Counted from the first letter of the stretch, positions 41,055 to 48,687 are shown. The stretch is DNA of 49,867 bases from Pseudoflavonifractor capillosus (GCF_016899775.1 NZ_JACJJE010000022.1:1-49867); one strand, 5' to 3'. Translations and numbers: made by a program. Notes: a model not told the origin generated them from the letters alone.

Positions 41055-41106
41055 CTATGCCACAAGATTGTGCGTACTGTTCAAAAGGGAAAAACCGCGC
41101 TACAAT
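41055..41106 (+). promoter_or_regulatory. Operator/promoter copy 2 (PPOX gene)
   Basis: CACAAGATTGTG (41061-41072), TGTTCA (41078-41083), 17 bases, TACAAT (41101-41106). Palindrome-to-minus-35 distance is the same as in copy 1. A GTTACC-AAAT-GGTAAC palindrome (41041-41056) overlaps its upstream end. Confidence 0.8.
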
Positions 41107-41161
41107 TTGGGCAACAAGAGGCAATCCACCTTTTTGCAAAAACCTTGGGAGGCAGTTTATC

Positions 41162-41512
41162 ATGAACGAAGTCGTGAAATTTTTGAATGAGAATCCGGTC
41201 CAGTACCTGGCCACCGTGGGCCGGGACGGCAAGGCCAAGTGCCGCCCCTTCATGTTCGCCGGGGAGAAAGACGGCAAGCTGTGGTTCTGCACCAACAGCA
41301 CCAAGGAGGTCTACAAGGACATGCAGGCCAACCCCGACGTTGAGATCTCCGTGTCCAGCCCCACCTACGCCTGGATTCGGCTCAGCGGCAAGGCCGTGTT
41401 TGAGAACAATATTCTTCATGGCGGCCATCCGGCACGCCGCTGCCGCAGAATAGAGAGGGAGGGCATCTGCTATGCAGATGCCCTCCTTTTGGCACCCCCG
41501 ACCAGACTCTAA
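41162..41512 (+). pseudogene. Pyridoxamine 5'-phosphate oxidase-family protein, truncated
   Basis: From ATG 41162 (GGGAGG upstream) the first ~82 residues are a FMN-binding split-barrel protein: VVKFLNENPVQYLATVGRDGKAKCRPF, DGKLWFCTN, and IRLSGKAVFENN. The usual family length is about 130-140. After VFENN the frame reads unrelated sequence through the terminator and into the opposite strand of tRNA-Arg, ending at 41512. The C-terminal third is therefore deleted, with the break near 41410. It shares a promoter type with the LysM-SnoaL gene. Confidence 0.8.
41458..41486. terminator. Terminator between PPOX remnant and tRNA-Arg
   Basis: A perfect 13-bp stem (GGAGGGCATCTGC, loop TAT) followed by TTTT on the plus strand; the minus-strand side has no T run. 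It lies four bases from the tRNA 3' end. Confidence 0.75.
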
Positions 41513-41566
41513 CTGGTGGCCTACCGCTTAGGAGGCGGTCGCTCTATACAACTGAGCTACGGGGGT
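41490..41566 (-). tRNA. tRNA-Arg (anticodon CCT)
   Basis: 77 bases including encoded CCA. Acceptor ACCCCCG pairs with CGGGGGT, discriminator G. D-stem GCTC/GAGC, anticodon stem ACCGC/GCGGT with loop CTCCTAA (anticodon CCT, reading AGG), T-stem ACCAG/CTGGT with loop TTAGAGT. All stems pair fully. Confidence 0.95.
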
Positions 41567-41610
41567 ATATGGGTATCCGGCCTATGGTACAGGCGGATGG
41601 GTACCGTATT

Positions 41611-41639
41611 ATTTTATCCGGTTCCGGGCTGTCTGTCAA
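41611..41639 (-). promoter_or_regulatory. Promoter of tRNA-Arg
   Basis: On the minus strand TTGACA (41634-41639), 17-base spacer, TAAAAT (41611-41616), 45 bases upstream of the tRNA. Confidence 0.85.
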
Positions 41640-41657
41640 CGGCGGAAATGACAGAAG

Positions 41658-41737
41658 CGGGCCGGGCGGCGTGATTGCCGCCCGGCCCGAGGTGCGGTTC
41701 CCACCCGCTTCAGAGAGCAGGGAGCGGGTGGGAACCG
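41658..41737 (-). terminator. Twin perfect hairpins after the YbjQ operon
   Basis: Two consecutive perfect stems just past the ybjQ stop: 15 bp (41695-41737, CGGTTCCCACCCGCT arm) and 13 bp (41658-41689, CGGGCCGGGCGGC arm). T tracts are weak. They probably end or stabilise the operon message. Confidence 0.65.
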
Positions 41738-41739
41738 AG

Positions 41740-42051
41740 TCACTTGTAGCGCACTGCGGTTCCGTAGGCGATGACCTCGGCGGCCCCCTGCATCACCGAG
41801 GCCGAGCCGTAGCGGACATTGATGACCGCGTCCGCCCCCAGGGCCTCCGCCTCATCCACCATGCGCTTGGTGGCGATCTGGCGGGCCTCAATGAGCATCT
41901 CAGTGTAGCCGGTGATCTCACCGCCTACCAGGGTCTTCATCCCGGCCATAAAATCCTTGCCGAAATTCTTGGACTGGACCACGGTGCCCTTCACCAGACC
42001 CAGGGCCTCGATCTCTTTTCCGGGGACGTACTCAATATTTAGCAGCAGCAT
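41740..42051 (-). CDS. ybjQ: YbjQ-family (UPF0145) protein
   Basis: 103 residues from ATG 42051, which overlaps the end of the preceding gene. YbjQ/heavy-metal-binding fold: NIEYVPGKEIEALGLVKGTVVQSKNFGKD, GGEITGYTEMLIEARQIATKRM and EAEALGADAVINVRYG are the conserved blocks. It forms a pentameric dodecin-like ring in known structures; function is uncertain. Last gene of a leftward operon whose other members are a YhfC protease, a MerR regulator and two membrane proteins. Confidence 0.9.
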   Translation of the reverse strand: MLLLNIEYVPGKEIEALGLVKGTVVQSKNFGKDFMAGMKTLVGGEITGYTEMLIEARQIATKRMVDEAEALGADAVINVRYGSASVMQGAAEVIAYGTAVRYK

Positions 42052-42295
42052 CAAATTCTCCTCCTTCGATTTCTTGGAAGCGCTGTTTCAAGATAGGCCA
42101 CACAAAGAGGACCGGAACGCCCACAATCAGCGTCAGGATTCCCAAAATGACCTGGAGCCACGGAAGTTCTGGGATCAGGGAGATGCTCCACAGTAGGACG
42201 ATCACCGAGGCCAGGCGCAGGGCGGCAAACAGCAGCACCCCCTGGACGGCCTCCCGCTTTTGGCTGCGGCGTCTTTGTTCAATATCGTTTGGCAT
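42032..42295 (-). CDS. Small two-helix membrane protein with shared tail motif (b)
   Basis: 87 residues from ATG 42295 (GAGGAAGAGG upstream, inside the end of the gene before). Starts MPNDIEQRRRSQKREAV, has two hydrophobic helices (about 15-40 and 45-70) and ends RFQEIEGGEFDAAAKY. That tail matches those of the two upstream genes (R[F/L]xEIxxGExxDAxxY). Function unknown. Confidence 0.75.
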   Translation of the reverse strand: MPNDIEQRRRSQKREAVQGVLLFAALRLASVIVLLWSISLIPELPWLQVILGILTLIVGVPVLFVWPILKQRFQEIEGGEFDAAAKY

Positions 42296-42542
42296 CCTCT
42301 TCCTCCCCTCCGCTGATCTCGTGCAGGCGCTGGATGGTGGCGGCAATCACGCCGCCGATCACCGCCGCTCCCGCCAGGACATAGAGGGCCACGAAGCCCA
42401 GAGCAAAGGCGTTGGCGCCTCCCATGGTCAGGAAGGCCAGCAGTATGCTGCCCACGATCAGGAATACCACCGCGATCACGCAGACGGCCACGAACACCGG
42501 CGTGATCCGGCTGGGGCGCTTGGGATCAGTATTGTTTGGCAT
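42279..42542 (-). CDS. Small two-helix membrane protein with shared tail motif (a)
   Basis: 87 residues from ATG 42542 (GAAAGGAGAGG upstream), overlapping the MerR gene by 17 bases. Starts MPNNTDPKRPSRITP, has two hydrophobic helices (about 13-40 and 47-70) and ends RLHEISGGEEEDAKRY. N-termini of (a) and (b) are also alike (MPN). Function unknown; the layout suggests a partner of the membrane-bound MerR protein. Confidence 0.75.
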   Translation of the reverse strand: MPNNTDPKRPSRITPVFVAVCVIAVVFLIVGSILLAFLTMGGANAFALGFVALYVLAGAAVIGGVIAATIQRLHEISGGEEEDAKRY

Positions 42543-43176
42543 CGTCCGCCTCTCCTTTCTCAATCTCCCGGAACCGCTGGGCCACGGCCAGCAGCACCCC
42601 GAAGATGACTACGCCGGGGATGGCCACCAGGACCACCACCAGAGGCATGGGGACCGGGTCCTCCTCTAAGGCGAAGCCATAGAGCATCAGGGCGATGAGC
42701 CCGGCCATGAGCAGCACCGTCAGCACGGTGACCACAGCCGGAGCCACATACCGCACCCGCTTGGTGTCCTCCCGCTGGCGGTTGAGGAAGGTGGTGCCCT
42801 CCCGCTCCATGACCTCCATCTGGGAGAGCAGTTCATCGGTCTCCAGGTCGTCCAGCTGCTGTTCCCGGTCCTTCAGGGTGCGGCACAGCTCCATGGAGTG
42901 CTCCAGGTTCCGCCGCTCCCGCTCCAGGCTGATGAGGTGGCGGCGCATGCCGTCCCCCACCGTGTGGGCCCCGGACTGCATCTGCCGGATCTCCTCGATA
43001 GGGACCCCCAGCTTTCGCAGGAGCTTGATCTGCTTGAGCTGCTCCACCTCCCGGGGGCCGTACTCCCGATAGCCGTTTTGACTGTTCCGGTGGGGCTTTA
43101 AGAGCCCCTGATCCTCGTAAAACCGAATGTTCTTCTTGGTGATGCCCACCTGGGCCTCTACCTCGTTGATCTTCAC
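42526..43176 (-). CDS. Membrane-anchored MerR-family regulator
   Basis: 216 residues from GTG 43176 (GAGGAGG eight bases upstream; the longer open frame has no start with a site). The N-terminal MerR domain (about 1-70; KINEVEAQVGITKKNIRFYEDQGLLKP, YGPREVEQLKQIKLLRKLGVPIEEI) is followed by a coiled coil (about 80-135), then two membrane helices (about 147-172 and 178-203) and the tail RFREIEKGEADDAKQY. Tethering a MerR activator to the membrane is unusual. It lies 50 bases after yhfC, with its own MerR-style promoter at 43200-43230, indicating autoregulation. Confidence 0.88.
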   Translation of the reverse strand: MKINEVEAQVGITKKNIRFYEDQGLLKPHRNSQNGYREYGPREVEQLKQIKLLRKLGVPIEEIRQMQSGAHTVGDGMRRHLISLERERRNLEHSMELCRTLKDREQQLDDLETDELLSQMEVMEREGTTFLNRQREDTKRVRYVAPAVVTVLTVLLMAGLIALMLYGFALEEDPVPMPLVVVLVAIPGVVIFGVLLAVAQRFREIEKGEADDAKQY

Positions 43177-43199
43177 CGAAGCATCCTCCTCTTGTGGAT

Positions 43200-43230
43200 A
43201 GGATAGACCTTCCACCTGGGGGAAAGTCAA
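43200..43230 (-). promoter_or_regulatory. MerR-type promoter/operator of the merR gene
   Basis: On the minus strand TTGACT (43225-43230), a 19-base spacer, TATCCT (43200-43205). The spacer holds the dyad GACTTTCC...GGAAGGTC. A 19-bp spacer with a centred dyad is the hallmark of promoters that MerR proteins activate by twisting DNA. Confidence 0.85.
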
Positions 43231-44048
43231 GTGATTTCCGGGATTTTTTGTCCTGAAAGCCGCAGAGAGGCATAGGCCCGGCGGGCCAGCAGGACCAGGC
43301 CCACGGCCCAGATCAGGGCCGCCAGCTCCACCCCCGCGATGGGCAGCCAGGCGGAGGTCAAAATGGCACAGGCGTCCACCCCTGCATGGAGCAGGATGGC
43401 CAGCACAAGCCCCTTCCACGACCGGTTCCGCACCGCCGCGTATACCAGCACCGACAGGGACAGGTGGATGGCGATGGCCACCACCCGCTCAAAGCCGCTC
43501 CACAGATACATCCCCGCCGGGGCGGTGACCAGGGGGACCAGGGTCGCGATCTGAGCGTCGGACAGGGGGCCCGTGCCCATCAGGGCCTCCACCCCCGCCA
43601 GTCCGTCCCGGTTCAGGGCCACGGAGACCAGCAGGTTGTTGAGCATCATGCTCCCCGCCAGCAGGGCGGCCTCAATGCCCCCGTGGCCCGCTCCGTACAT
43701 GAGGGCGTCCTCCGGCCCACGGCTCCAGCGCCTGGTCAGGCGGAAGGCGGCCCAGCGGCCGCACTCCTCAAAGATGCCGGCCATGGCCCCGCCGAACAGG
43801 GCATACAGCCACAGGTTTCCCGTGATAGTGTCCCCTATGGGGCCGTACAGGACCGCCCGGTTGACGCCCCCCTCCAGGGTCAGGGCAAACAGGGGGAAGA
43901 TCACGCAGCCCAGCAGAAAGAACCGCCAGCGGCCCCCGCATCTCCTCCAAAACACCAGCCCCAGCTCCAGGGGAAACACCACCGTAAACAGGCCCACCAG
44001 GGCCATGACAGCCATTGCGGCATAGGACACATTCCAGCTCTCCGGCAT
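43227..44048 (-). CDS. YhfC-family intramembrane metalloprotease
   Basis: 273 residues with about seven membrane helices. FEECGRWAAF (EExxR-type) and YGAGHGGIEA are the first active-site motifs, and HAGVDACAIL supplies a further His and Asp; these match CPBP-like or YhfC intramembrane proteases. ATG 44048, with a weak upstream AGGAG. First gene of the operon that includes the membrane-anchored MerR protein. A protease next to a membrane-tethered regulator suggests regulated cleavage, which is inference. Confidence 0.85.
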   Translation of the reverse strand: MPESWNVSYAAMAVMALVGLFTVVFPLELGLVFWRRCGGRWRFFLLGCVIFPLFALTLEGGVNRAVLYGPIGDTITGNLWLYALFGGAMAGIFEECGRWAAFRLTRRWSRGPEDALMYGAGHGGIEAALLAGSMMLNNLLVSVALNRDGLAGVEALMGTGPLSDAQIATLVPLVTAPAGMYLWSGFERVVAIAIHLSLSVLVYAAVRNRSWKGLVLAILLHAGVDACAILTSAWLPIAGVELAALIWAVGLVLLARRAYASLRLSGQKIPEIT

Positions 44049-44072
44049 TTCGCCTCACTCCTTTCGGAGAGG

Positions 44073-44103
44073 AGCATACTCCGTCCAGAAGGCGGAAGGT
44101 CAA
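44073..44103 (-). promoter_or_regulatory. Promoter of yhfC with 19-bp spacer
   Basis: On the minus strand TTGACC (44098-44103), a 19-base spacer, TATGCT (44073-44078). The spacer has an imperfect CCG/CGG dyad. Confidence 0.65.
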
Positions 44104-44119
44104 GAAAAAGTTTTGAATC

Positions 44120-44150
44120 TTCAACCTTCCCCCAGGGGAAAGGTTATGAT
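44120..44150 (+). promoter_or_regulatory. MerR-type palindrome upstream of yhfC
   Basis: A near-perfect 23-bp dyad (44123-44145; arms AACCTTCCCCC and GGGGAAAGGTT). Read rightward it sits between TTCAAC and TATGAT with a 19-base spacer, the MerR-promoter layout. It shares ACCTTCC-CC-GGGGAAAG with the operator at 43206-43228. No gene follows on the plus strand, so it may instead act as an upstream operator for yhfC. Confidence 0.7.
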
Positions 44151-44158
44151 TTTGTAAA

Positions 44159-44190
44159 AAAGCACCCGCAGCGGCTGCCGCAGGCGCTTT
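44159..44190 (-). terminator. Terminator of the glycosyltransferase gene
   Basis: A 14-bp stem with G-T pairs (AAAGCGCCTGCGGC / GCTGCGGGTGCTTT on the transcript), loop AGCC, followed by TTTTT on the minus strand. Confidence 0.75.
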
Positions 44191-44196
44191 GATCCA

Positions 44197-45225
44197 CTAA
44201 TTGAATTTGTAGATTTTCCGCACCAGCCGGTAGAGGCGCACCGACAGCTTCCGCCCCTGGTAGCCGGGGAAGTTGGTGAAAGCGGACACCGCCCGGTACT
44301 TCATCTTGTGATAGATCCCCGCGTCCACTGTGCGCAGATACTCCCACAGCTGGGTCTTTTTGCCCAGGGCCTCGGGGGTGTTGGCGATGGTGAGGAAGAT
44401 GGAGGAGATGGCCATCATCATGGCCAGGTAGTTGAACATGTACCGGGCCAGCTTTTTGTGCTCCGCAGCCACCTTCCGCAGGTCGTGGGAGTCGATCATC
44501 TGGTAGGTGACCCGCAGCTGCTGGTCCACCCGGGTGACCATCACCTTCTCGTTGACGCTCTGGTCCGCCCGGCCGATGAAGTAGCGGTACAGGTCCACAT
44601 CCAGGTAGTACATATTCTTCACCCAGGGCAGGGGCTGGTAGACGAAGATGTTGTCCACATAGAAGGTGTGCTTGGGCAGCTCCAGGCCGCAGTCCCTTAA
44701 AAGCTGGGTGCGGTAGATCACCGAGTGCATGAGCAGGTACTGGGAGGGGCGGAACCGCCCGATCTGCTCCCAGCCGAACACCCGGTTCCGGGGGAATACG
44801 TTCCGGTAGTGCATCACCCGCTGGGTGTTGTCCTCCACATGCTCATACACGTAGTTGCAGATGAGCATGTCCACCGCCTTGCTGTCCCGGACAAACTGGC
44901 GCAGCTTGTCCAGAGCCTTGCGGAGGGAGGGCACATCCACCCAGTCGTCGGAGTCCACCACCTTGTAGTAGATCCCCCGGGCGTTGCGGAGTCCCTGGTT
45001 GACCCCCTCCCCGTGGCCGCCGTTGGGCTGGTGGATGGCCCGGACGATGTCCGGGTACTGCTCCGCATACCGGTCGCAGATGGCGGGGGTGTCGTCCTTG
45101 GTGGAGCCGTCGTCCACCAGGATGATCTCAATGTCGTCGCCCCCCTGGAGCAGGGTGTCCACACAGTGCTCCATGTAGGCCGCCGAGTTGTAGCAGGGAA
45201 CGGCGAAGGTAATCAATTTGTCCAT
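44197..45225 (-). CDS. Family 2 glycosyltransferase
   Basis: 342 residues from ATG 45225, with GGAGAAAG five bases upstream. GT-A fold: ITFAVPCYNSAAYMEHCVDTLLQG, VDDGSTKDDTPAICDRYAEQYP, GHGEGVNQGLRNARG, and DSDDWVDVPSLRKAL, the metal-binding DxD region. The C-terminal ~150 residues are less typical and may bind the acceptor or membrane. It lies 128 bases after glf in the same direction. It probably uses a nucleotide sugar, perhaps UDP-galactofuranose made by Glf, to build a cell-surface glycan. Confidence 0.87.
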   Translation of the reverse strand: MDKLITFAVPCYNSAAYMEHCVDTLLQGGDDIEIILVDDGSTKDDTPAICDRYAEQYPDIVRAIHQPNGGHGEGVNQGLRNARGIYYKVVDSDDWVDVPSLRKALDKLRQFVRDSKAVDMLICNYVYEHVEDNTQRVMHYRNVFPRNRVFGWEQIGRFRPSQYLLMHSVIYRTQLLRDCGLELPKHTFYVDNIFVYQPLPWVKNMYYLDVDLYRYFIGRADQSVNEKVMVTRVDQQLRVTYQMIDSHDLRKVAAEHKKLARYMFNYLAMMMAISSIFLTIANTPEALGKKTQLWEYLRTVDAGIYHKMKYRAVSAFTNFPGYQGRKLSVRLYRLVRKIYKFN

Positions 45226-45353
45226 AGTTTCTTTCTCCATGTTTGTAGGGGCGTCCTCGCCGCCGCAAAGTCCGCGCTGCTCCCTTGCGGCTCCTCTCCA
45301 AACCAAACCCGCTTCGCTGGGCTCTGGTTTGGGGCGGGGCTCCGCCCCGCAAA

Positions 45354-46526
45354 TTAAATCAGCTGATCGGAAAGCTCCAGTGCCCGGGCCACGATGGCGT
45401 CCATATTATAATACTTATATTCGGCCAGGCGGCCCAGCAGGCGGAGGTTGGGGAAGCGGCCCACCGCCTCCTGATACCGGGCATACAGGGCGTTGTTCTC
45501 CGGGTTGATGATGGCGTAGTAGGGGGTCTCCTCCGGGGCGCCGGTGTAGGAGCGGGAGTACTCCTTCACGATGGTGGTCACCCCCGGCTTCACCTGGCCG
45601 GTCATGTGCTTGAACTCGGTGATGCGGGTGTAGTCCTCGTCCACCGTGTAGTTTACCGTGCCATAGCCCTGGAAGTCGTCCTGGGGCAGGGTCTCAAACC
45701 GGAAGTCCAGGGTGCGGTAGGGGAGGGGGCCGAACTGGAAGCCAAACAGCTCGTCCGCCTGGCCGGTGTAGATCACCGGACCGTCAAACGTCTCCCCGTC
45801 CACCCGGAGCTGCTCCCCGGACAGGTCCAGCCGCTTCAGCGCGTCTGCGCCCAGCTCCACAGTGATATTGGGGTGGTCCAAGAGCTTCTCAAACAGGGGG
45901 GTGTAGCCCTCCAGGGGCATGCCCTGATAGGCGTCCTGGAAGTACCGGTCGTCCCGGGACAGGAACACGGGCACCCGGGCGGTGGTGTTGGGGTCGATCT
46001 CCTCGGGGGTCTGGCCCCATTGCTTCATGGTGTAGTGGACGAACACGTGCTCATACACATAGTCCGCCAGGGCGGCGATCTCTGGGTCGGCGTTCTGGCG
46101 CAGCTCCAGAATGGTGACCTTCCGCTCCGGGCCATAGGCCTCCAGCAGCTTGTCCCCCAGCCGCCGCCCCTCCGACTGGCCGAAGGCCGTCTCCAGGGAG
46201 GTGAGGTTGAAGGGGACCGGATAGGTCATCCGCCCGCCGCTCTTCTCGTCGGGGATGTTGGCGATGACCCGGTGCTGGTAATCCCGCCATTGGGTGAAGC
46301 GGGAGAGGTAGTCGAACACCCGCTTGTTGTTGGTGTGGAAGATGTGGGGGCCGTACTGGTGGATAAGCACCCCCGCCTGGTCCAGGCAGTCATAGGCGTT
46401 GCCGCCGATGTGGTCCCGGCGCTCCAGCACCAGCACCCGCAGGTTTCCCCGCTCCGCCAGCTCCCGGGCGGTGACCGCCCCGGCGAAGCCCGCGCCCACA
46501 ACCAGGGCGTCAAATGTTTGATTCAA
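45354..46526 (-). CDS. glf: UDP-galactopyranose mutase
   Basis: 390 residues from TTG 46526 (MNQTFDALVVGAGFAGAV). The FAD-binding GxGxxG motif is at about 11-16, DHIGGNAYDC is the family signature, QYGPHIFHTNNKRVFDYL and PVPFNLTSLETAFG the next blocks, and TRITEFKHMTGQ and DEETPYY-like text (EETPYYAI) follow near the active site. It converts UDP-galactopyranose to the furanose form with reduced FAD. Length and motifs are complete. Followed by a glycosyltransferase. Confidence 0.94.
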   Translation of the reverse strand: MNQTFDALVVGAGFAGAVTARELAERGNLRVLVLERRDHIGGNAYDCLDQAGVLIHQYGPHIFHTNNKRVFDYLSRFTQWRDYQHRVIANIPDEKSGGRMTYPVPFNLTSLETAFGQSEGRRLGDKLLEAYGPERKVTILELRQNADPEIAALADYVYEHVFVHYTMKQWGQTPEEIDPNTTARVPVFLSRDDRYFQDAYQGMPLEGYTPLFEKLLDHPNITVELGADALKRLDLSGEQLRVDGETFDGPVIYTGQADELFGFQFGPLPYRTLDFRFETLPQDDFQGYGTVNYTVDEDYTRITEFKHMTGQVKPGVTTIVKEYSRSYTGAPEETPYYAIINPENNALYARYQEAVGRFPNLRLLGRLAEYKYYNMDAIVARALELSDQLI

Positions 46527-46580
46527 AAAAATCCCGCCTTTTTCTCTGGTGAGCCGGAAATTCTCCAGCCATACATAACA

Positions 46581-46586
46581 AGTATA
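46581..46586 (-). promoter_or_regulatory. Probable -10 element upstream of glf
   Basis: Minus-strand TGG-TATACT, an extended -10, about 50 bases upstream of glf. No good -35. The sequence GGTATACTTGT is shared with the promoter at 48534. Confidence 0.45.
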
Positions 46587-46707
46587 CCATACTTCCTCCG
46601 GAAAGGAAATGAAATTGCCCTCTGGAAAAGATTAAAAATTCTTTTAGACGGCGGCTCCAGGGGCGGGGGACAAGGGAGCATGTCCGTCTCGCCCTTCCGG
46701 CGGCGCA

Positions 46708-48486
46708 TCACGCCGCAGGGACCTCGCCGGCTTCCACGGTTAGATCCCCGGCGGCCGCATCCGGCTCCGGCAGAGTGACTTGGGCCTGGGCCCGTCCCTC
46801 CACCGTGAGGGTATAGCCGTCCAGAATGGAGGCCTCCTCCTGGCTGGCGGCGTGGGTGATGGTCACCCGATCCCCCACGTTGAGGATCACGGCCGTGGTG
46901 TTGTCCGCGGCGGACAGGGCATAGAAGACCTCCTCCCCCTCCAGGCGGACGAAGTAGTAGGTGTTCCCCTCCAGCACCGCCGAGCGGATCTCCGCCACCG
47001 TGCCGGACGCCTCGGTCTGGGGCAGATCTTCCGTCTCGGTGACTCCGCTCTCCGACAGGAGCTGGATATACTCCTGCTCACACTGGGAGACGGTGGCCCC
47101 GGTGGCCACAATCTGGTACTGGGCCACGTTGACCATGGCGTACATCTTCACCAGGTTGGCCTGGTCCTTCAGGGGGATGAAGTAGGTGGGCTGGTCCGCG
47201 ATGTTCAGCAGCAGGGGGAAGGTGGCAATATAGCCCAAGTCCTGGACCACACCCTGGGCGGAGTCCATGGCGGCATACTCGGTGGCGCCGGGGGCATCGT
47301 AATACTTGGTCTCCTTGGTGCGCTGGTTGGACAGCAGGAAGCCCAGGTTGGATTGGTCCGCGTTGGCGGAGGTGATGCCGGTGTACACATACACATCGTC
47401 ATTCAGGGCGATGTAATTGTAGCCCTGAGTGGTGATGGTCACGTCCCGCTGGCCCAGAACGGAGTTGATGAAGCCGTTGATCAGGGTGCCGTGGTAGTCG
47501 TACTGCTGCATGATGAGCTCAGGGGTGTACACATTGTCCACCCAGGTGGGAATCTCATCCTTGGCGTAGTACTGGCTCTCCCCGGTGATGGCGTTGCACA
47601 GCACAGCCCCGTCGATGTCGGTGCCCCCGAACAATCCGATGGTTTTGACCACCTTGGGGGCGATCCACCAGGGATTGCCTTCCTCGTCGATCTCAAACCG
47701 GGGGGTGGAGAACATGAACGTGGGGTACTGGAACCGCAGGTGGCGCAGAATGTTCCGGTTCAGGGGCTCGGAGAAGGAGTACTTCATCCCCTGTCCCTCA
47801 GGGAGGCGGACCACCTGGGCCTCCTGGGTGACCATGTCCACCACCACATAGGCGGGCAGACCCTCGCCCCGGTTGGTGAACCACTTGATCAGGTCGGCAT
47901 AGGCGATGGGGGCCACCCGCACGGGCCGGCCCTGGTAGTTGATCTGGGTGGAGCTGTTGGAGTAGTCAAACTGACTGACCATGTCGCTGAGGGTGCCCAT
48001 CTGCCGGTCCCCCAGGTAGTTGGCGGAGTCCCGGTCCAGAGTGGGGATCTCATTGAAGGAGATCTGACTGATGTCCTGGGTGAACTCCCCGTTCTCCACG
48101 GTGAGCAGGTCCCGGTAGGCCCCCGCCCGGAAGATGGGCAGGGAGACGATCTGGCCCACTACGATCACAACGACCATGGCGATGAGCAGAATGCCCACCG
48201 GCAGGCACTGCTGCTTGATAAAGGTGAGATACTCCTTCAGCTGTCCCCGCTGGAAGGGCTTCTCGCCCTTTTTCCCCCGGAACCCGGAGGTCACCAGAGC
48301 GCACAGCAGGTAGATCATGCACAGCATGAACACAAAGCTGTAAAACTCCCCGGACTGGAGGTTGATGGCCGGGATGGCCACATAGAAGTAGACCGCCCCC
48401 GCAATCAGGGTAATCAGGAGGTTCAGCAGGACATTGCCCAGCCTGCCCCTGGGGGCCCGGGCCGCTGCGTCAGAATTTCGTTTCAA
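46708..48486 (-). CDS. Large membrane protein of unknown function
   Basis: 592 residues from TTG 48486, with AAAGGAG eight bases upstream; the promoter at 48534-48562 supports this start. Three hydrophobic helices near the N-terminus (about 20-40, 47-65 and 93-115) are followed by an external region of about 470 residues with beta-rich text: NYLGDRQMGTLSDM, WWIAPKVVKTIGLFGGTDIDGAVLC, and GYNYIALNDDVYVYTGITSA. The last ~130 residues look like small all-beta domains (VAEIRSAVLEGNTYYFVRLEGE, RVTITHAAS). No catalytic motif. I do not recognise the family; a role in envelope or conversion of an external signal is possible. It is upstream of glf on the same strand but ends about 180 bases before it reaches the glf promoter region. 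Confidence 0.75.
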   Translation of the reverse strand: MKRNSDAAARAPRGRLGNVLLNLLITLIAGAVYFYVAIPAINLQSGEFYSFVFMLCMIYLLCALVTSGFRGKKGEKPFQRGQLKEYLTFIKQQCLPVGILLIAMVVVIVVGQIVSLPIFRAGAYRDLLTVENGEFTQDISQISFNEIPTLDRDSANYLGDRQMGTLSDMVSQFDYSNSSTQINYQGRPVRVAPIAYADLIKWFTNRGEGLPAYVVVDMVTQEAQVVRLPEGQGMKYSFSEPLNRNILRHLRFQYPTFMFSTPRFEIDEEGNPWWIAPKVVKTIGLFGGTDIDGAVLCNAITGESQYYAKDEIPTWVDNVYTPELIMQQYDYHGTLINGFINSVLGQRDVTITTQGYNYIALNDDVYVYTGITSANADQSNLGFLLSNQRTKETKYYDAPGATEYAAMDSAQGVVQDLGYIATFPLLLNIADQPTYFIPLKDQANLVKMYAMVNVAQYQIVATGATVSQCEQEYIQLLSESGVTETEDLPQTEASGTVAEIRSAVLEGNTYYFVRLEGEEVFYALSAADNTTAVILNVGDRVTITHAASQEEASILDGYTLTVEGRAQAQVTLPEPDAAAGDLTVEAGEVPAA

Positions 48487-48533
48487 GTGACATTCTCCTT
48501 TGCCGCGCGTGAGCGCGCATTGTAAACGGGACA

Positions 48534-48562
48534 AGTATACCTGTTTTCCCGTCAAAAAGCAA
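48534..48562 (-). promoter_or_regulatory. Promoter of the large membrane protein
   Basis: On the minus strand TTGCTT (48557-48562), 17-base spacer, TATACT (48534-48539). The leader contains GCGCGCTCACGCGCG, a small hairpin. Confidence 0.75.
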
Positions 48563-48617
48563 CTGAATTCCAGGGGTGAAACATTAAAAATTAGTTAAGA
48601 TGCCGTGGGCGGCCCTG

Positions 48618-48648
48618 TTGGTATGTTTTTCCGCCCACTGGGTATAAT
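48618..48648 (+). promoter_or_regulatory. Promoter of the CBS-domain gene
   Basis: TATAAT at 48643-48648 with TTGGTA 19 bases upstream; spacing is long, so the -35 is uncertain. Confidence 0.55.
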
Positions 48649-48687
48649 GAGCGTACCGACACAACATTGGGAAAGGATGCGCTTTTT

